64,000 nucleotides of DNA from Patescibacteria group bacterium (GCA_018971305.1 JAGXBC010000002.1:124001-188000); one strand, 5' to 3'. Counted from the stretch's first letter, positions 41,010-49,626 are shown. Notes: generated by a model not told the origin, from the letters alone. A program made the numbers and translations.

Positions 41010-42836
41010 ATGGATATAAGAAACATTGCAATTATAGCTCACGTTGACCACGGCAAAACCACGCTCGTGGATGCTTTGCTGAGGCAGTCGTTGAATTTTA
41101 GGCCGAGTGTTGATGCGCCGAAGGAACTGATTATGGATTCCAACGAACTGGAGCGCGAACGGGGGATCACTATTTTTTCCAAGAACGCGGCCGTGACCTA
41201 TAAAGACGTGAAAATAAATATCGTGGACACTCCCGGCCACGCTGATTTTGGCGGCGAGGTGGAACGGATAATGCGCATGGTGGACGGCGTGCTTTTGCTT
41301 GTGGACGCGAAAGAAGGTCCTATGCCACAGACGAAGTTTGTCTTAAGGAAGGCGATACAGGCCGGGCATAAGGTAATAGTCGTTATAAGTAAGATGGATA
41401 AGCCGGACGCGCGCCCGGAGTGGACCTTAAACGCGATTTACGATCTTTTCTTTGAGCTTGGCGCTAGCGAAGCTCAAATTGAATTCCCTGTTGTCTACAC
41501 GGCGGCATCTTTAGGCAAGGCCGGATTTACTAAAAATTTGAACGAGATGCAGAACATCGAACCAATCTTTGAAACTATAATTAAATATATCCCCGCCCCA
41601 GTTGTGGACATGGAAAAGCCCTTGCAGATGCTTACGGTAAATCTCGCTTATGATAACTACAAGGGGAAGGTAGCAGTCGGCCGGCTTTATTCGGGAACCA
41701 TGAAAAAGGGTATGAATGTTGCGCATATTAATCGTTCGGGAGAAATAAAACACACCCCCCTAAGCTCTGTCATGGTTTTTGATGGTCTTGGCCGTGTTGA
41801 CGTAGTTGAGGCTTTTGCGGGAGACATCGTCGCGGTGGCCGGTATTCCCGATATCACGATAGGAGAAACCATTGCCGACGCCGAGCATCCGGTGGCGTTG
41901 CCTACGATTACCATAGATGAGCCGACGATAAAGATGACCTTCGGTGTCAACACATCTCCCTTTAAGGGCAAGGAGGGGAAATTTACTACTTCCAGAAATC
42001 TCAAGGAGCGTTTGGAGCACGAACTGGAAACTGACGTAGCGCTTTCCGTGGTGCCAACAGAGACTACCGATCGCTGGGTGGTTGCTGGCCGCGGCGAACT
42101 ACACCTTTCGATTTTAATAGAAAAAATGCGCCGCGAGGGATACGAGCTGGAAGTTTCCCGCCCGCAGGTAATTTTCAAAGAAAAAGACGGCAAAAAATTG
42201 GAACCGATGGAGCTTGTGTCCGTGGAAACTCCGGAACAATATTCCGGTGCAGTTATCGAGATGATGGGCAAGCGTCTCGGGATTATGAAAGATATGCGCG
42301 TTGATAAACAAAACGTTTCCATGGATTTTGCGATTCCTACAAGAGGTCTCATCGGCGCGCGCGATAAGTTTTTGACGGCAACAAAAGGCACGGGCGTTAT
42401 GAACAGTATTTTCCTCGGCTACGAGGAATATAAGGGAGAGATAAGCTCCATGCAGCACGGTTCTATAGTCGCGAGCGAGGCCGGAACTACCAACAATTAC
42501 GGTTTAGTTACTGCTCAGGGACGCGGCACTTTGTTTCTTGGTCCCGGAGTGCCGGTTTATGCCGGAATGGTTGTGGGTAAGAACGCCAAAGCGGGGGACA
42601 TGATCGTCCACGTTTGCCGTACACGGGCGCTTACAAACTTCCGCGCCAAAAACGAAGGATTGGGCGACCAGCTGGAGACGCCGCTTAATTTATCTCTGGA
42701 AGATTCATTGGACTATATCGGCGACGATGAACTTGTTGAGATAACTCCTAAGAGTATTAGGATAAGAAAATTGTATCTTACGGAAAACGAGCGCAAGCGC
42801 GCCAGCTCCAGCGCCTTCAAAGAAAAGACCGGTTAA
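41010..42836 (+). CDS. typA: translational GTPase TypA/BipA
   Basis: 608 residues, normal length. G1 AHVDHGKTTLVDALL, G2 region GITIFSKNAAV, G3 DTPGHADFGGEVER; G4 reads ISKMDKPDARP where almost all relatives have NKxD, so Asn is replaced by Ser. The elongation-factor-like domains II, III, V and the BipA C-terminal domain follow (TRGLIGARDKFLTATKGTG, GQ-type segment TAQGRGTLFLGPG). BipA acts on ribosome assembly, especially in the cold. Structured leader upstream. Confidence 0.95.
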   Translation: MDIRNIAIIAHVDHGKTTLVDALLRQSLNFRPSVDAPKELIMDSNELERERGITIFSKNAAVTYKDVKINIVDTPGHADFGGEVERIMRMVDGVLLLVDAKEGPMPQTKFVLRKAIQAGHKVIVVISKMDKPDARPEWTLNAIYDLFFELGASEAQIEFPVVYTAASLGKAGFTKNLNEMQNIEPIFETIIKYIPAPVVDMEKPLQMLTVNLAYDNYKGKVAVGRLYSGTMKKGMNVAHINRSGEIKHTPLSSVMVFDGLGRVDVVEAFAGDIVAVAGIPDITIGETIADAEHPVALPTITIDEPTIKMTFGVNTSPFKGKEGKFTTSRNLKERLEHELETDVALSVVPTETTDRWVVAGRGELHLSILIEKMRREGYELEVSRPQVIFKEKDGKKLEPMELVSVETPEQYSGAVIEMMGKRLGIMKDMRVDKQNVSMDFAIPTRGLIGARDKFLTATKGTGVMNSIFLGYEEYKGEISSMQHGSIVASEAGTTNNYGLVTAQGRGTLFLGPGVPVYAGMVVGKNAKAGDMIVHVCRTRALTNFRAKNEGLGDQLETPLNLSLEDSLDYIGDDELVEITPKSIRIRKLYLTENERKRASSSAFKEKTG

Positions 42837-42882
42837 CATAACTTATTTTTCGGCGGGGAGTATTAGGGTTATACTTTTAGAT

Positions 42883-43260
42883 ATGGAAGGCGATATACCG
42901 AATATAATGCTTTGTCCTCAATGCCATCAGCTCGTAAAGCCGGAATTTTATTTTTGCCCTAACTGCGGGGAAAACCTGCGCAAGACTCCGCTTTCCACTT
43001 CGGTTGGTACGCAGATATGGATGTATTTTCTTAGTATTATCATGCCCTGGGTAGCGTTTATTTTTATCGGCTACTGGCACGGTTTGAAATATCTGCGCTC
43101 GCAGGATACGAAAACAAAACAGATCGGCTTGATTGCCACGATAATTCTTGTTGCCTCTACGCTTTTCGCTATTTGGATTTCCATTGTTTGGGTGCAGAAC
43201 ATATTACAAACAACGATGAGCGACCTGAATGGGGTGGGTAGTGGACTCGGCGGTTTTTGA
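42883..43260 (+). CDS. zinc-ribbon membrane protein
   Basis: 125 residues. An N-terminal zinc ribbon (CPQCHQLVKPEFYFCPNCGENL) is followed by two membrane helices (about 45-68 and 84-108). Such zinc-ribbon plus transmembrane proteins are common in CPR genomes and unassigned. TATACT ends 7 nt before the ATG at 42883. Confidence 0.75.
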   Translation: MEGDIPNIMLCPQCHQLVKPEFYFCPNCGENLRKTPLSTSVGTQIWMYFLSIIMPWVAFIFIGYWHGLKYLRSQDTKTKQIGLIATIILVASTLFAIWISIVWVQNILQTTMSDLNGVGSGLGGF

Positions 43261-43412
43261 TTTGAAAGTAAAATATCTTTTTGTTATCCTATACTGGACA
43301 TTCCGCGGTATGGTTTTCAGCCAGCCGGAACGAGAAATAGCGATAACGAGAAAAATTGAAAACTAAAAACGCTCAAGCTCCGCGGTAGCTCAACGGTAGA
43401 GCGGCTCCCTGT

Positions 43413-43701
43413 CAACAAGCATTCGATAGGGCTCAGTATTGATACTGAGCGATAGTCGAAGTATCAAAAGGCAGCCATGCGTAGTAATGCACATAGGAAA
43501 AATCGGGCTAATTCGGGGAACCCCTTTATGAAATTAAAGGGCAATCCCGAGCTAAATTCCGAAACGAAGTTTAGGACTTGTCCTCGGCTTCGCTGAAGGA
43601 TAAACGTGTAGAGACTATATACCCGAATCCCAAAACGCCTGCCTGCCGGCAGGCAGGGGATATGAGATAGTCCAGCCCTTTCGGTAACGGAAGGAAAACT
43701 G
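43413..43701 (+). ncRNA. group I self-splicing intron within tRNA-Asn
   Basis: 289 nt between anticodon positions 35 and 36, ending in G. The conserved core is readable in order: P TAATTCGGGGAAC (43509-43521), the P6 hairpin CCCTTTA/TAAAGGG, Q CAATCCCGAGC (43542-43552), R GTGTAGAGACTATAT (43606-43620) and S GAGATAGTCC (43664-43673), with R and S able to form P7. A P2-like hairpin GCTCAGTAT/ATACTGAGC is near the 5' end. P1 can form between CCCTGT of exon 1 and ATAGGG, though the usual U.G at the splice site is not obvious. A 20-bp palindrome sits between R and S. No homing endonuclease is encoded. Confidence 0.88.
43638..43657. repeat. 20-bp perfect palindrome in the intron periphery
   Basis: CCTGCCTGCCGGCAGGCAGG reads the same on both strands. 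It lies between core elements R and S, so it should form a peripheral hairpin (P8/P9 region). It looks like an inserted repeat unit rather than part of the conserved core. Confidence 0.8.
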
Positions 43702-43833
43702 TAAGGAGAAGGTTCCTGGTTCGAATCCAGGCCGCGGAGCTTGGGTGTTTTTCTTAGATAAATCAAAGACAGATAATTCTTTGTTAGTCATGATCGGGTT
43801 GTAACCAGCATGGTAAGATGATGATATGATAAT

Positions 43834-44415
43834 ATGATAATCTTGTTTGGATATGTTTCGGCAGTTTGTATAATCTCTTCGTTCGTTCCGTATTTTGTGA
43901 CCTTGTTTAAGGGGGCAACAAAACCGGAAAGAACTTCTTGGTTTCTTTGGGCATTACTTGGCGGGATAAGTTTCTTTTCTCAACTATCAAAGGGAGCAAC
44001 ACATTCATTATGGTTGCCCGGGATTCAAGCCTTGGGAGATTTTTTGGTCTTTATCCTTGCAATAAAATACGGCATCGGTGGGTGGAAAAAAAGGGATAAA
44101 GTTTCTCTGGTTATTGCGATGTTGAGTTTGGTTGTTTGGTATGTGACAGGGCAGTCAGCCGTTGCACTATTTGCGGCTATTATAATTGATGCAAATGGTG
44201 TTGTTTTGACGATGATAAAGTCATATGAACTTCCCTCCACCGAGCCAATTAGCTCTTGGACCCTAACTGGGCTGAGCGGTTTCTTCGCAATATTTGCCGT
44301 TGGGCAAATAGATTGGATACTTTTGGCATTTCCGGTTTACACTTTTGTCGCTAATGTTGGAATTGTTTTATCTATTATCTTTGGGAAAAGAAATTCTAAC
44401 CTGCGTTCTATATAG
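43834..44415 (+). CDS. polytopic membrane protein, function unknown
   Basis: 193 residues with six or seven predicted membrane helices. The first ~90 residues (FGYVSAVCIISSFVPYFVTLF, TSWFLWALLGGISFFSQLSKG) and the second half (SSWTLTGLSGFFAIFAVG) look like two related halves with Pro and Trp-Ser-Trp-like turns, loosely like PQ-loop/SWEET carriers. The resemblance is weak. TATGAT overlaps the region just before the ATG. Confidence 0.65.
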   Translation: MIILFGYVSAVCIISSFVPYFVTLFKGATKPERTSWFLWALLGGISFFSQLSKGATHSLWLPGIQALGDFLVFILAIKYGIGGWKKRDKVSLVIAMLSLVVWYVTGQSAVALFAAIIIDANGVVLTMIKSYELPSTEPISSWTLTGLSGFFAIFAVGQIDWILLAFPVYTFVANVGIVLSIIFGKRNSNLRSI

Positions 44416-44476
44416 ATCAAATCTCTGGTTCTGAATTTGTCGAGATTTGGGAGCAATATTGTTAAAGTATATTAAT

Positions 44477-45280
44477 ATGGACGACAGAAAGCTTTTTAGT
44501 GGAACAGCTTCTTATTATGCCAAATACAGATTGGGATACCCCCAATCATTTTTCAAGCATATCATTAAGTCATTTAATCTCGATAAAACATCGCGAGTTC
44601 TAGATTTAGGAACAGGAACCGGTCAGATAGCGATTGCTATTGCGCCATATGTAAAAGAAGTGGTTGCCATTGACCCCGACAAAGAGATGCTTAATGAGGG
44701 AGAACGGAAAGCCCGGGAGGACAATATTGAAAATATAACCTGGATTAAATCGAGGGCCGAAGATGTCTCTAAAGACTTGGGTTTTTTCAGTTTAACTACG
44801 ATTGGAACTGCATTTCACTGGATGGAAAATCAAAAGGTAGTTGATATTGTGTACGACGTTACTATAAAAGGCGGAGGCATTGCCATAGTATCCAATATTT
44901 CTCCTCTTACAGGAACGGAATCAATCCAAAAAGACGAACCATGGGTTTCAACGATTTGGGACACGATAAGGGAATTTCTGGGAGAGCGAAGGCGCGCCGG
45001 CAATTCTTATTATCAAGTATCCGGAGAAAGGTTCGAAGATATTTTAACTAGCTCGAAATTCTCTCGCTTTCAGACGTGGAATGATACTTATACCAACACA
45101 AGGAATATTGAGAACATCGTCGCATTCCTCGGTTCGACTTCCTTTGCTGCCAGAAGACTCTTCGGCAATCGTATCAATGAATTTGAAAAAATATTGACCG
45201 AACGGCTTTTAGAGATTAACCCCGCCGGCAATTTTAAGGAAGTAGTTGCGGTGGAAGCATTGTTGGCTTGGAAAGATTAA
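44477..45280 (+). CDS. class I SAM-dependent methyltransferase
   Basis: 267 residues from ATG 44477. SGTASYYAKYRLGYPQSFF is typical of the Methyltransf_11/25 group; motif I is VLDLGTGTGQIAIAI, followed by VVAIDPDKEMLNEGE and TTIGTAFHWM. It is cytosolic with an unknown substrate and stands alone. Confidence 0.85.
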   Translation: MDDRKLFSGTASYYAKYRLGYPQSFFKHIIKSFNLDKTSRVLDLGTGTGQIAIAIAPYVKEVVAIDPDKEMLNEGERKAREDNIENITWIKSRAEDVSKDLGFFSLTTIGTAFHWMENQKVVDIVYDVTIKGGGIAIVSNISPLTGTESIQKDEPWVSTIWDTIREFLGERRRAGNSYYQVSGERFEDILTSSKFSRFQTWNDTYTNTRNIENIVAFLGSTSFAARRLFGNRINEFEKILTERLLEINPAGNFKEVVAVEALLAWKD

Positions 45281-45360
45281 CGCTAAGAATATTAGATATT
45301 TCTTGCCGCGTGATTTAAGCTGAAAAAATATTAATTCATATATCTATAAAAATAAAATAA

Positions 45361-45375
45361 CCCGGTCTTCCCGAG
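45361..45375 (-). terminator. weak terminator of the DinB-like gene
   Basis: On the minus strand CTCGG and CCGGG pair around GAAGA, with TTATTTTATTTTT after it. Confidence 0.55.
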
Positions 45376-45406
45376 CCATTTTATTTTCCAAGAACACGCT
45401 GCAGCC

Positions 45407-45895
45407 TTACTCGTTCGTATCTGCCGATGGTCCATAAATAACAGGAACCTTGCCGCCCATCGGTCGGATGTAGGTTGAAAGCTGTCCGCGGTGGTGGATA
45501 AGGTCCAAGAGAAATCCGATGGCGAATTTCCCCTTGGTCGTTTTCCAGGCCTCCTTGCCGTCCATAATCATCTTGGCTTCGGATGACCAGTCGCTATCCG
45601 CCATGGTGCTCGCGATTGCTTGCGCATCGCCAAGGCCGGATTTCATTTCGTCCGACAATCCTGCGAAGGTTGTCGCGGATGCCGCCGGGGCGGTGCCGAA
45701 ATCGAGAGCACCGGTTTTTAAGAAAACCGAGAACATTTTCGCTTCGCTCGCAATAACTCCGGCGAGCTCCATTGCCGTACGGGCCTTGGGATCCGGTCTA
45801 TAATCGGATTTATCTTGCGGCAGGGCTTTAAAAATTTTTTCAAACCGGGGAATCTCGTCGGCAACCGTGGCTACAAATAATTCTTTATCTGTCAT
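45407..45895 (-). CDS. DinB/YfiT-like four-helix protein
   Basis: 162 residues. FVATVADEIPRFEKIFKALPQDKSDYRP and LLDLIHHRGQLSTYIRPMGGKVPVIYGPS match the DinB superfamily, with the last His pair as presumed metal ligands (HHRGQL). Members act as thiol-dependent transferases or have unknown roles. Downstream hairpin as terminator; no operon partner. Confidence 0.85.
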   Translation of the reverse strand: MTDKELFVATVADEIPRFEKIFKALPQDKSDYRPDPKARTAMELAGVIASEAKMFSVFLKTGALDFGTAPAASATTFAGLSDEMKSGLGDAQAIASTMADSDWSSEAKMIMDGKEAWKTTKGKFAIGFLLDLIHHRGQLSTYIRPMGGKVPVIYGPSADTNE

Positions 45896-46069
45896 ATTTT
45901 TTAAACTGTTAGTTTAATGTCAGCGACCTTTCGGACTTATATTCTAACATTTATTATTGACCCTTGAAATTGGTCATATCGCCCCTTTAAACAAGGGATA
46001 TTTTAATTCGGCGATGCCTTTGCCGTATTTCCAAAAGTTAGTCCACAGGGTAGCTATGGTCGTTTATTG

Positions 46070-46075
46070 TATAAT
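46070..46075 (+). promoter_or_regulatory. -10 box of gene 46083
   Basis: TATAAT ends 7 nt before the ATG; decides this start. Confidence 0.55.
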
Positions 46076-46082
46076 TAAATGC

Positions 46083-46337
46083 ATGAATATCCCACAAGAT
46101 TTCGTTTCGCAGGAGTCGAGAGGGTTTAAATTTAAAATCGGTCGTTATATCGCCTCATCCCTTTCCGGGTTTGTTGCCGGAGTAATAGCGGCGAGCATTA
46201 TTTGGTTTGGGGTTCTTTGGGTTACAAATTTGTACGGTAATTTAGGACCAAATAATACCTCATGGTTCGGTTTAAGAAATACTGTATGTGCAACAAAAGC
46301 TGCTCCACTCGCACCCGCTGCCGCATCAACGAAATAA
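46083..46337 (+). CDS. small single-helix membrane protein
   Basis: 84 residues from ATG 46083, chosen for the TATAAT 7 nt upstream. A basic, polar N-terminus, one membrane helix (about 25-48, SLSGFVAGVIAASIIWFGVLW) and an Ala-rich tail. No family recognised. A terminator hairpin follows at 46416. Confidence 0.6.
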   Translation: MNIPQDFVSQESRGFKFKIGRYIASSLSGFVAGVIAASIIWFGVLWVTNLYGNLGPNNTSWFGLRNTVCATKAAPLAPAAASTK

Positions 46338-46415
46338 TTTATAAAATCGATTATCGCCTACTTGGGAAAAGATTGGCCCACCGGGAATAGATAACCCAAA
46401 TCCGATCTGATTGCA

Positions 46416-46437
46416 GCCGTCCTATCGGGCGGCTTTT
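46416..46437 (+). terminator. terminator after gene 46083
   Basis: GCCGTCC and GGGCGGC pair (one G.U) around TATC, followed by TTTTGATTT. Confidence 0.75.
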
Positions 46438-46482
46438 GATTTAAGCATTGAAGATGTATTGCCACGATGTCCGCTGGAACTG

Positions 46483-46488
46483 TATAAT
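46483..46488 (+). promoter_or_regulatory. -10 box of gene 46495
   Basis: TATAAT ends 6 nt before ATG 46495. Confidence 0.55.
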
Positions 46489-46494
46489 ATTGAT

Positions 46495-47250
46495 ATGAAA
46501 CTTATAAAGAAACTCATTCCGTTCCTTATAATATTTTCTACCGTTTTTTATTTTATTAGATCAAGCGACGAATACAATATTCGTGTTCTTGTCGCAAACA
46601 ATGACGGAGTGCCATGGCTCTATGCCGTTGTCGGTACAATTTTCGGTGTTCTAGCAGCTTTCGCTATCCAAAAAGAATGGGTAAAATGGGACGCGTTGAC
46701 CGAAGCTGTGCGCGGCGAAGTAGACGGGCTTGAAAAGATGTATCTTTGGTCAAGCCACTTCCCGATAAAGATCAAAGATAAGATACACAGACATATCAAG
46801 ACCTATTTGGATCTTGTAATCCGTGAAGGGTGGGATCGTAACAAGGAAGGGGAAAGGAGCCAGGAGGTTGATGACGTTATGGAGGGTTTGAATATGAGTA
46901 TTTATGAAATTTTCGATGAGGCTCCGCAACTTGTTCCGACATCATTCGCGCTATTCTCAAATATTCTTGGACACCGTTCGTCGCGCTTGGAATACAGCCG
47001 CGAGCACATCCCGCCTCTTTTAAAAAACACCCTTCAGTTTTCTGCCTTTCTCCTTATCGGTCTTTCTATGTTTATCGCCATCAAAGATTTTTGGCTGGCG
47101 TTTTTGTTTACGGCGAGTATCGCGAGCCTTGCCTTCTCTATTTTCTTGGTATTAGTTGACCTTGAGAATCCATTAATGCCCGGTGATTGGCATATTACCA
47201 CCAAGGACTACGAAGCCTTACTTAAAAAAATCACAACCATTCACTCGTGA
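46495..47250 (+). CDS. bestrophin-like (DUF4239) membrane protein
   Basis: 251 residues from ATG 46495. Two helices at the N-terminus (about 6-25 and 38-60), a helical cytosolic middle (AVRGEVDGLEKMYLWSSHFP, HIKTYLDLVIREGW) and two C-terminal helices (about 183-228). This is the architecture of DUF4239 proteins, distant relatives of bestrophin anion channels; transport activity is unproven. Confidence 0.72.
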   Translation: MKLIKKLIPFLIIFSTVFYFIRSSDEYNIRVLVANNDGVPWLYAVVGTIFGVLAAFAIQKEWVKWDALTEAVRGEVDGLEKMYLWSSHFPIKIKDKIHRHIKTYLDLVIREGWDRNKEGERSQEVDDVMEGLNMSIYEIFDEAPQLVPTSFALFSNILGHRSSRLEYSREHIPPLLKNTLQFSAFLLIGLSMFIAIKDFWLAFLFTASIASLAFSIFLVLVDLENPLMPGDWHITTKDYEALLKKITTIHS

Positions 47251-47395
47251 GGGATATTTGCCGTCGTTGCAAGCGTGATTTGCCGAAACGATCAAATAAA
47301 TATGTCACAAGTTTTTTTACCTGACTACAGAAACAAGCGGGGAAGCAATGGTTGTCCCGGATTTTTTATTACAACTTCTGAATAAGAAAAAAATT

Positions 47396-47424
47396 GGGCG
47401 GAGGTTTTTGACCCCGCCCCTTTT
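47396..47424. terminator. bidirectional terminator
   Basis: GGGCGG and CCGCCC pair. T-runs follow on both strands (CTTTTATT on plus, AATTTTTTTC on minus), ending genes 46495 and 47423. Confidence 0.75.
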
Positions 47425-47965
47425 ATTGGCAACAGATGTCGATCGACAATTCTTCTAATGGATTCACGCGCAAGACAGAATCGAATATATTCTCTTTCTC
47501 TATCTCCTGCGCGTGAAAATTTCTATAGTGATCCAAGTAGGAATTCATTCTTTCTTGCAGGTGCATTCCTTCCCATCGTTCTTGGAAATCAATTTGTCCC
47601 CGCTGGACGCACCATTTAAGACATACTTCCTCCGGAGTAACGAAATACCAGGATTCAATTATGGTTGCTCCTAGTCCTCTGAGATTTTCCGCAATTTCTT
47701 GGCGTGCGCGTTTTGATCCGTTCCAGGCATCTAAAATTATGGTTATAGGGTCATTAGAAAGGTGACTCTCTACCATTGTCCACAACCTTTCCCATCCTTT
47801 CTCATGGCCTCCAGAATGAGGGTAGAGCCAGGTATTTCCGAAGAGTTCCACAAGAATAGCATCCCGGTTTACCAGGGCAAAATCATTGCGAGCGGAAATA
47901 ATTTTGTTACAAAAGGTTGATTTCCCTGCATATTGCGGGCCAACCGTTACCACAACACGCTTCAT
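47423..47965 (-). CDS. P-loop kinase-like protein (polynucleotide kinase/AAA_33 type)
   Basis: 180 residues. Walker A GPQYAGKST (about 8-16) is followed by ALVNRDAILVELFG, a Walker B-like IIILDAWNGSKRARQE, and a lid-like Arg-rich segment. This is the pattern of small zeta-toxin/T4 polynucleotide kinase-type enzymes that phosphorylate nucleic acid ends, nucleotides or sugars. The start has a strong GGGGGTGA Shine-Dalgarno and a TTGACA promoter (48022-48027), unlike the surrounding leaderless genes, and a terminator of its own. Confidence 0.75.
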   Translation of the reverse strand: MKRVVVTVGPQYAGKSTFCNKIISARNDFALVNRDAILVELFGNTWLYPHSGGHEKGWERLWTMVESHLSNDPITIILDAWNGSKRARQEIAENLRGLGATIIESWYFVTPEEVCLKWCVQRGQIDFQERWEGMHLQERMNSYLDHYRNFHAQEIEKENIFDSVLRVNPLEELSIDICCQ

Positions 47966-48003
47966 CTGTCACCCCCTATGTTTATTTTCTGTTATTGAAA
48001 ATA

Positions 48004-48027
48004 CAATTATGCGAAGCATTATGTCAA
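48004..48027 (-). promoter_or_regulatory. promoter of the P-loop kinase gene
   Basis: TTGACA (48022-48027 on minus) with a TATTTT-like -10 about 18 nt further on. Confidence 0.5.
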
Positions 48028-48087
48028 GTTGGTATCCCGAGACCCACCTGAAAATCATAGCCACTTTATGCAATCATAGGACTACCC

Positions 48088-48093
48088 TATAAT
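48088..48093 (+). promoter_or_regulatory. -10 box of gene 48100
   Basis: TATAAT ends 6 nt before ATG 48100. Confidence 0.55.
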
Positions 48094-48099
48094 GAACTC

Positions 48100-48636
48100 A
48101 TGTATCTTTGGTTTTTAATAATCGGCACATTCATTCCTCAGGAGTTTTTATCTACCGGAGCTGTTCTGCTTTTGGCTCGGCAGACAAATTTTCCTATAAT
48201 TTTTATCCACCTTATTTGGTTCGGAGCAACATTTATAGATATGTATGTAGGTTATATTTTGGGGAATCTCTTGCGTAACAGCATGTCTCATACGGCTCTT
48301 GTCGAGCGCGTGAATAAATGGTCGGAGGCGTTAAAGTCCAGACTCGGTGAGCACGGGGAGAAATTGTCGTTGTTTATTCTGGGATTCATGAACTTCCCTT
48401 ACTTGAACACCTTTCTTGCTTCTTGGCTTAAAATACCCATGACAACAGCATTCGCTTTTACCTTCCTGGGAAATTTTTTATGGTACGTAATTCTTTGGGC
48501 CACGGTGTTCGGAGCGGCTGTTCTGGTTCCAAGTCAAAGGATGGTTTTATTTATAGTAATTATAGCCGGCGTGGTATCCAGTTTTTTCTTTAAATTTTTT
48601 TCCCGCTATTTCCGAAAAAAGAGGGCTAAAAAATAA
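48100..48636 (+). CDS. DedA/VTT-like membrane protein
   Basis: 178 residues. Re-entrant-type segment FIPQEFLSTGAVLLLARQTN at the N-terminus, then IWFGATFIDMYVGYILGNLL, and a C-terminal half (FILGFMNFPYLNTFLASWLKI) matching the order of DedA proteins, which flip lipids. Canonical DedA acidic residues are not all present, so the family is probable only. Basic C-terminus RYFRKKRAKK. Confidence 0.68.
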   Translation: MYLWFLIIGTFIPQEFLSTGAVLLLARQTNFPIIFIHLIWFGATFIDMYVGYILGNLLRNSMSHTALVERVNKWSEALKSRLGEHGEKLSLFILGFMNFPYLNTFLASWLKIPMTTAFAFTFLGNFLWYVILWATVFGAAVLVPSQRMVLFIVIIAGVVSSFFFKFFSRYFRKKRAKK

Positions 48637-48707
48637 TACGAGGTTTCTATCAATTAATATAGGCGATTTGAATCTTTCCTAGCTATTGATAAGATTAAGT
48701 TAATCCT

Positions 48708-49613
48708 ATGCAGTTTTTAAATCACCAAAAAAAGTTTTTGCTTGTAACGGCCGTGGCAATCATTGCCGTTTTATATGGGGGGTACCGTTATTGGGAATTG
48801 AGGAAAGAAAAAATATCGCTTGAGGGCAATGTGTCCGAGTTGCGGCAACAAGTTGCCGGCTTAGGAGTTTCTTTGGCTTCTACCACTGCCGACCTGGAGG
48901 AAGTAAGAACAGAAAACGCCAACCTCGCCCAATCTCTGATCGCAGAGCAAAGCAAGAATCAAGCATTTGAAACACAGATTCATGATATCTCAACCACCGT
49001 CGGTTCTCTTCAGAAGCTAAGCACGATTGACCCGCAGCTTCTGCAAAAATATTCCAAGATTTATTTTTTGAGCGAGAATTACGCTCCCGCCCAGCTATCA
49101 AGTGTCGGCATTCAATATATTTATGACAAGACAAAACCGCAGCTTACGCTCCCCGGTGTTCTTCCATATCTTACGGCCATGATAGACGCTTCCAATCGTG
49201 ATGGCGCAAAACTTCTCGTACTCTCGGCTTACCGATCTTTTTATGAGCAGGCAGCGCTCAAAACAGGTTATAAGATGGTTTATGGAAGCGGTGCCAATCA
49301 ATTCTCCGCCGATCAGGGATATTCGGAGCATCAGCTCGGTACGGCAGTGGACATTACTACTCAGCAGCTCGACGACTCCCTCATCACCAATAAATTTGCT
49401 TCTTCAACCGCCTATGCTTGGCTTAAGAATAACGCTTATAAGTATGGATTTACTCTTTCGTACCCCCCTAATAACTCTTATTATCAGTTTGAGCCATGGC
49501 ATTGGCGCTTCGTGGGAGTTGGTCTTGCAACCTATATTCAGGAGAATAATATGTATTTCTACGAAATGGCTCAGCGCGACATAGACAAATACCTGATAAA
49601 CTTCTTTGACTAA
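48708..49613 (+). CDS. M15B D,D-carboxypeptidase with coiled-coil stalk
   Basis: 301 residues. N-terminal membrane helix (about 10-28), a heptad-rich coiled coil (about 33-105) acting as a stalk, then the VanY-type domain: VLSAYRSFYEQAAL, GYSEHQLGTAVDITT (zinc His and Asp) and EPWHWRFVG (catalytic Glu-His). It would cleave D-Ala-D-Ala in peptidoglycan at a distance from the membrane. A perfect hairpin terminator follows. Confidence 0.9.
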   Translation: MQFLNHQKKFLLVTAVAIIAVLYGGYRYWELRKEKISLEGNVSELRQQVAGLGVSLASTTADLEEVRTENANLAQSLIAEQSKNQAFETQIHDISTTVGSLQKLSTIDPQLLQKYSKIYFLSENYAPAQLSSVGIQYIYDKTKPQLTLPGVLPYLTAMIDASNRDGAKLLVLSAYRSFYEQAALKTGYKMVYGSGANQFSADQGYSEHQLGTAVDITTQQLDDSLITNKFASSTAYAWLKNNAYKYGFTLSYPPNNSYYQFEPWHWRFVGVGLATYIQENNMYFYEMAQRDIDKYLINFFD

Positions 49614-49626
49614 TCTTTAATGATGA

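Larger units (their letters stand above)
43379..43739 (+). tRNA. tRNA-Asn (GUU) interrupted by a group I intron
   Basis: Exon 1 (43379-43412) reads TCCGCGG acceptor, TA, D-arm GCTC/GAGC, anticodon stem GCTCC and CTGT. Exon 2 (43702-43739) reads TAAGGAG, variable loop, T-arm CCTGG-TTCGAAT-CCAGG, CCGCGGA and discriminator G. Joined, the 72-nt tRNA has anticodon loop CTGTTAA (GUU, Asn), and U1 plus the TCCGCGGTAGCTC start fits bacterial tRNA-Asn. A junction one base later would give GUC (Asp), but the intron would then not end in G and U1-A72 would be odd for Asp. The lowest anticodon-stem pair (G27-A43) is mismatched. No CCA is encoded. Confidence 0.88.

Noticed and set aside
41687..42391. 234-codon open frame antisense to typA
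   Set aside because: Exact shadow of a strongly conserved gene; low-complexity Ser/Thr-rich translation without any motif.
43379..43739. tRNA-Asp (GUC) as the identity of the split tRNA
   Set aside because: It would need the intron to end in T rather than G, and the U1-A72 pair and TCCGCGG acceptor fit tRNA-Asn.
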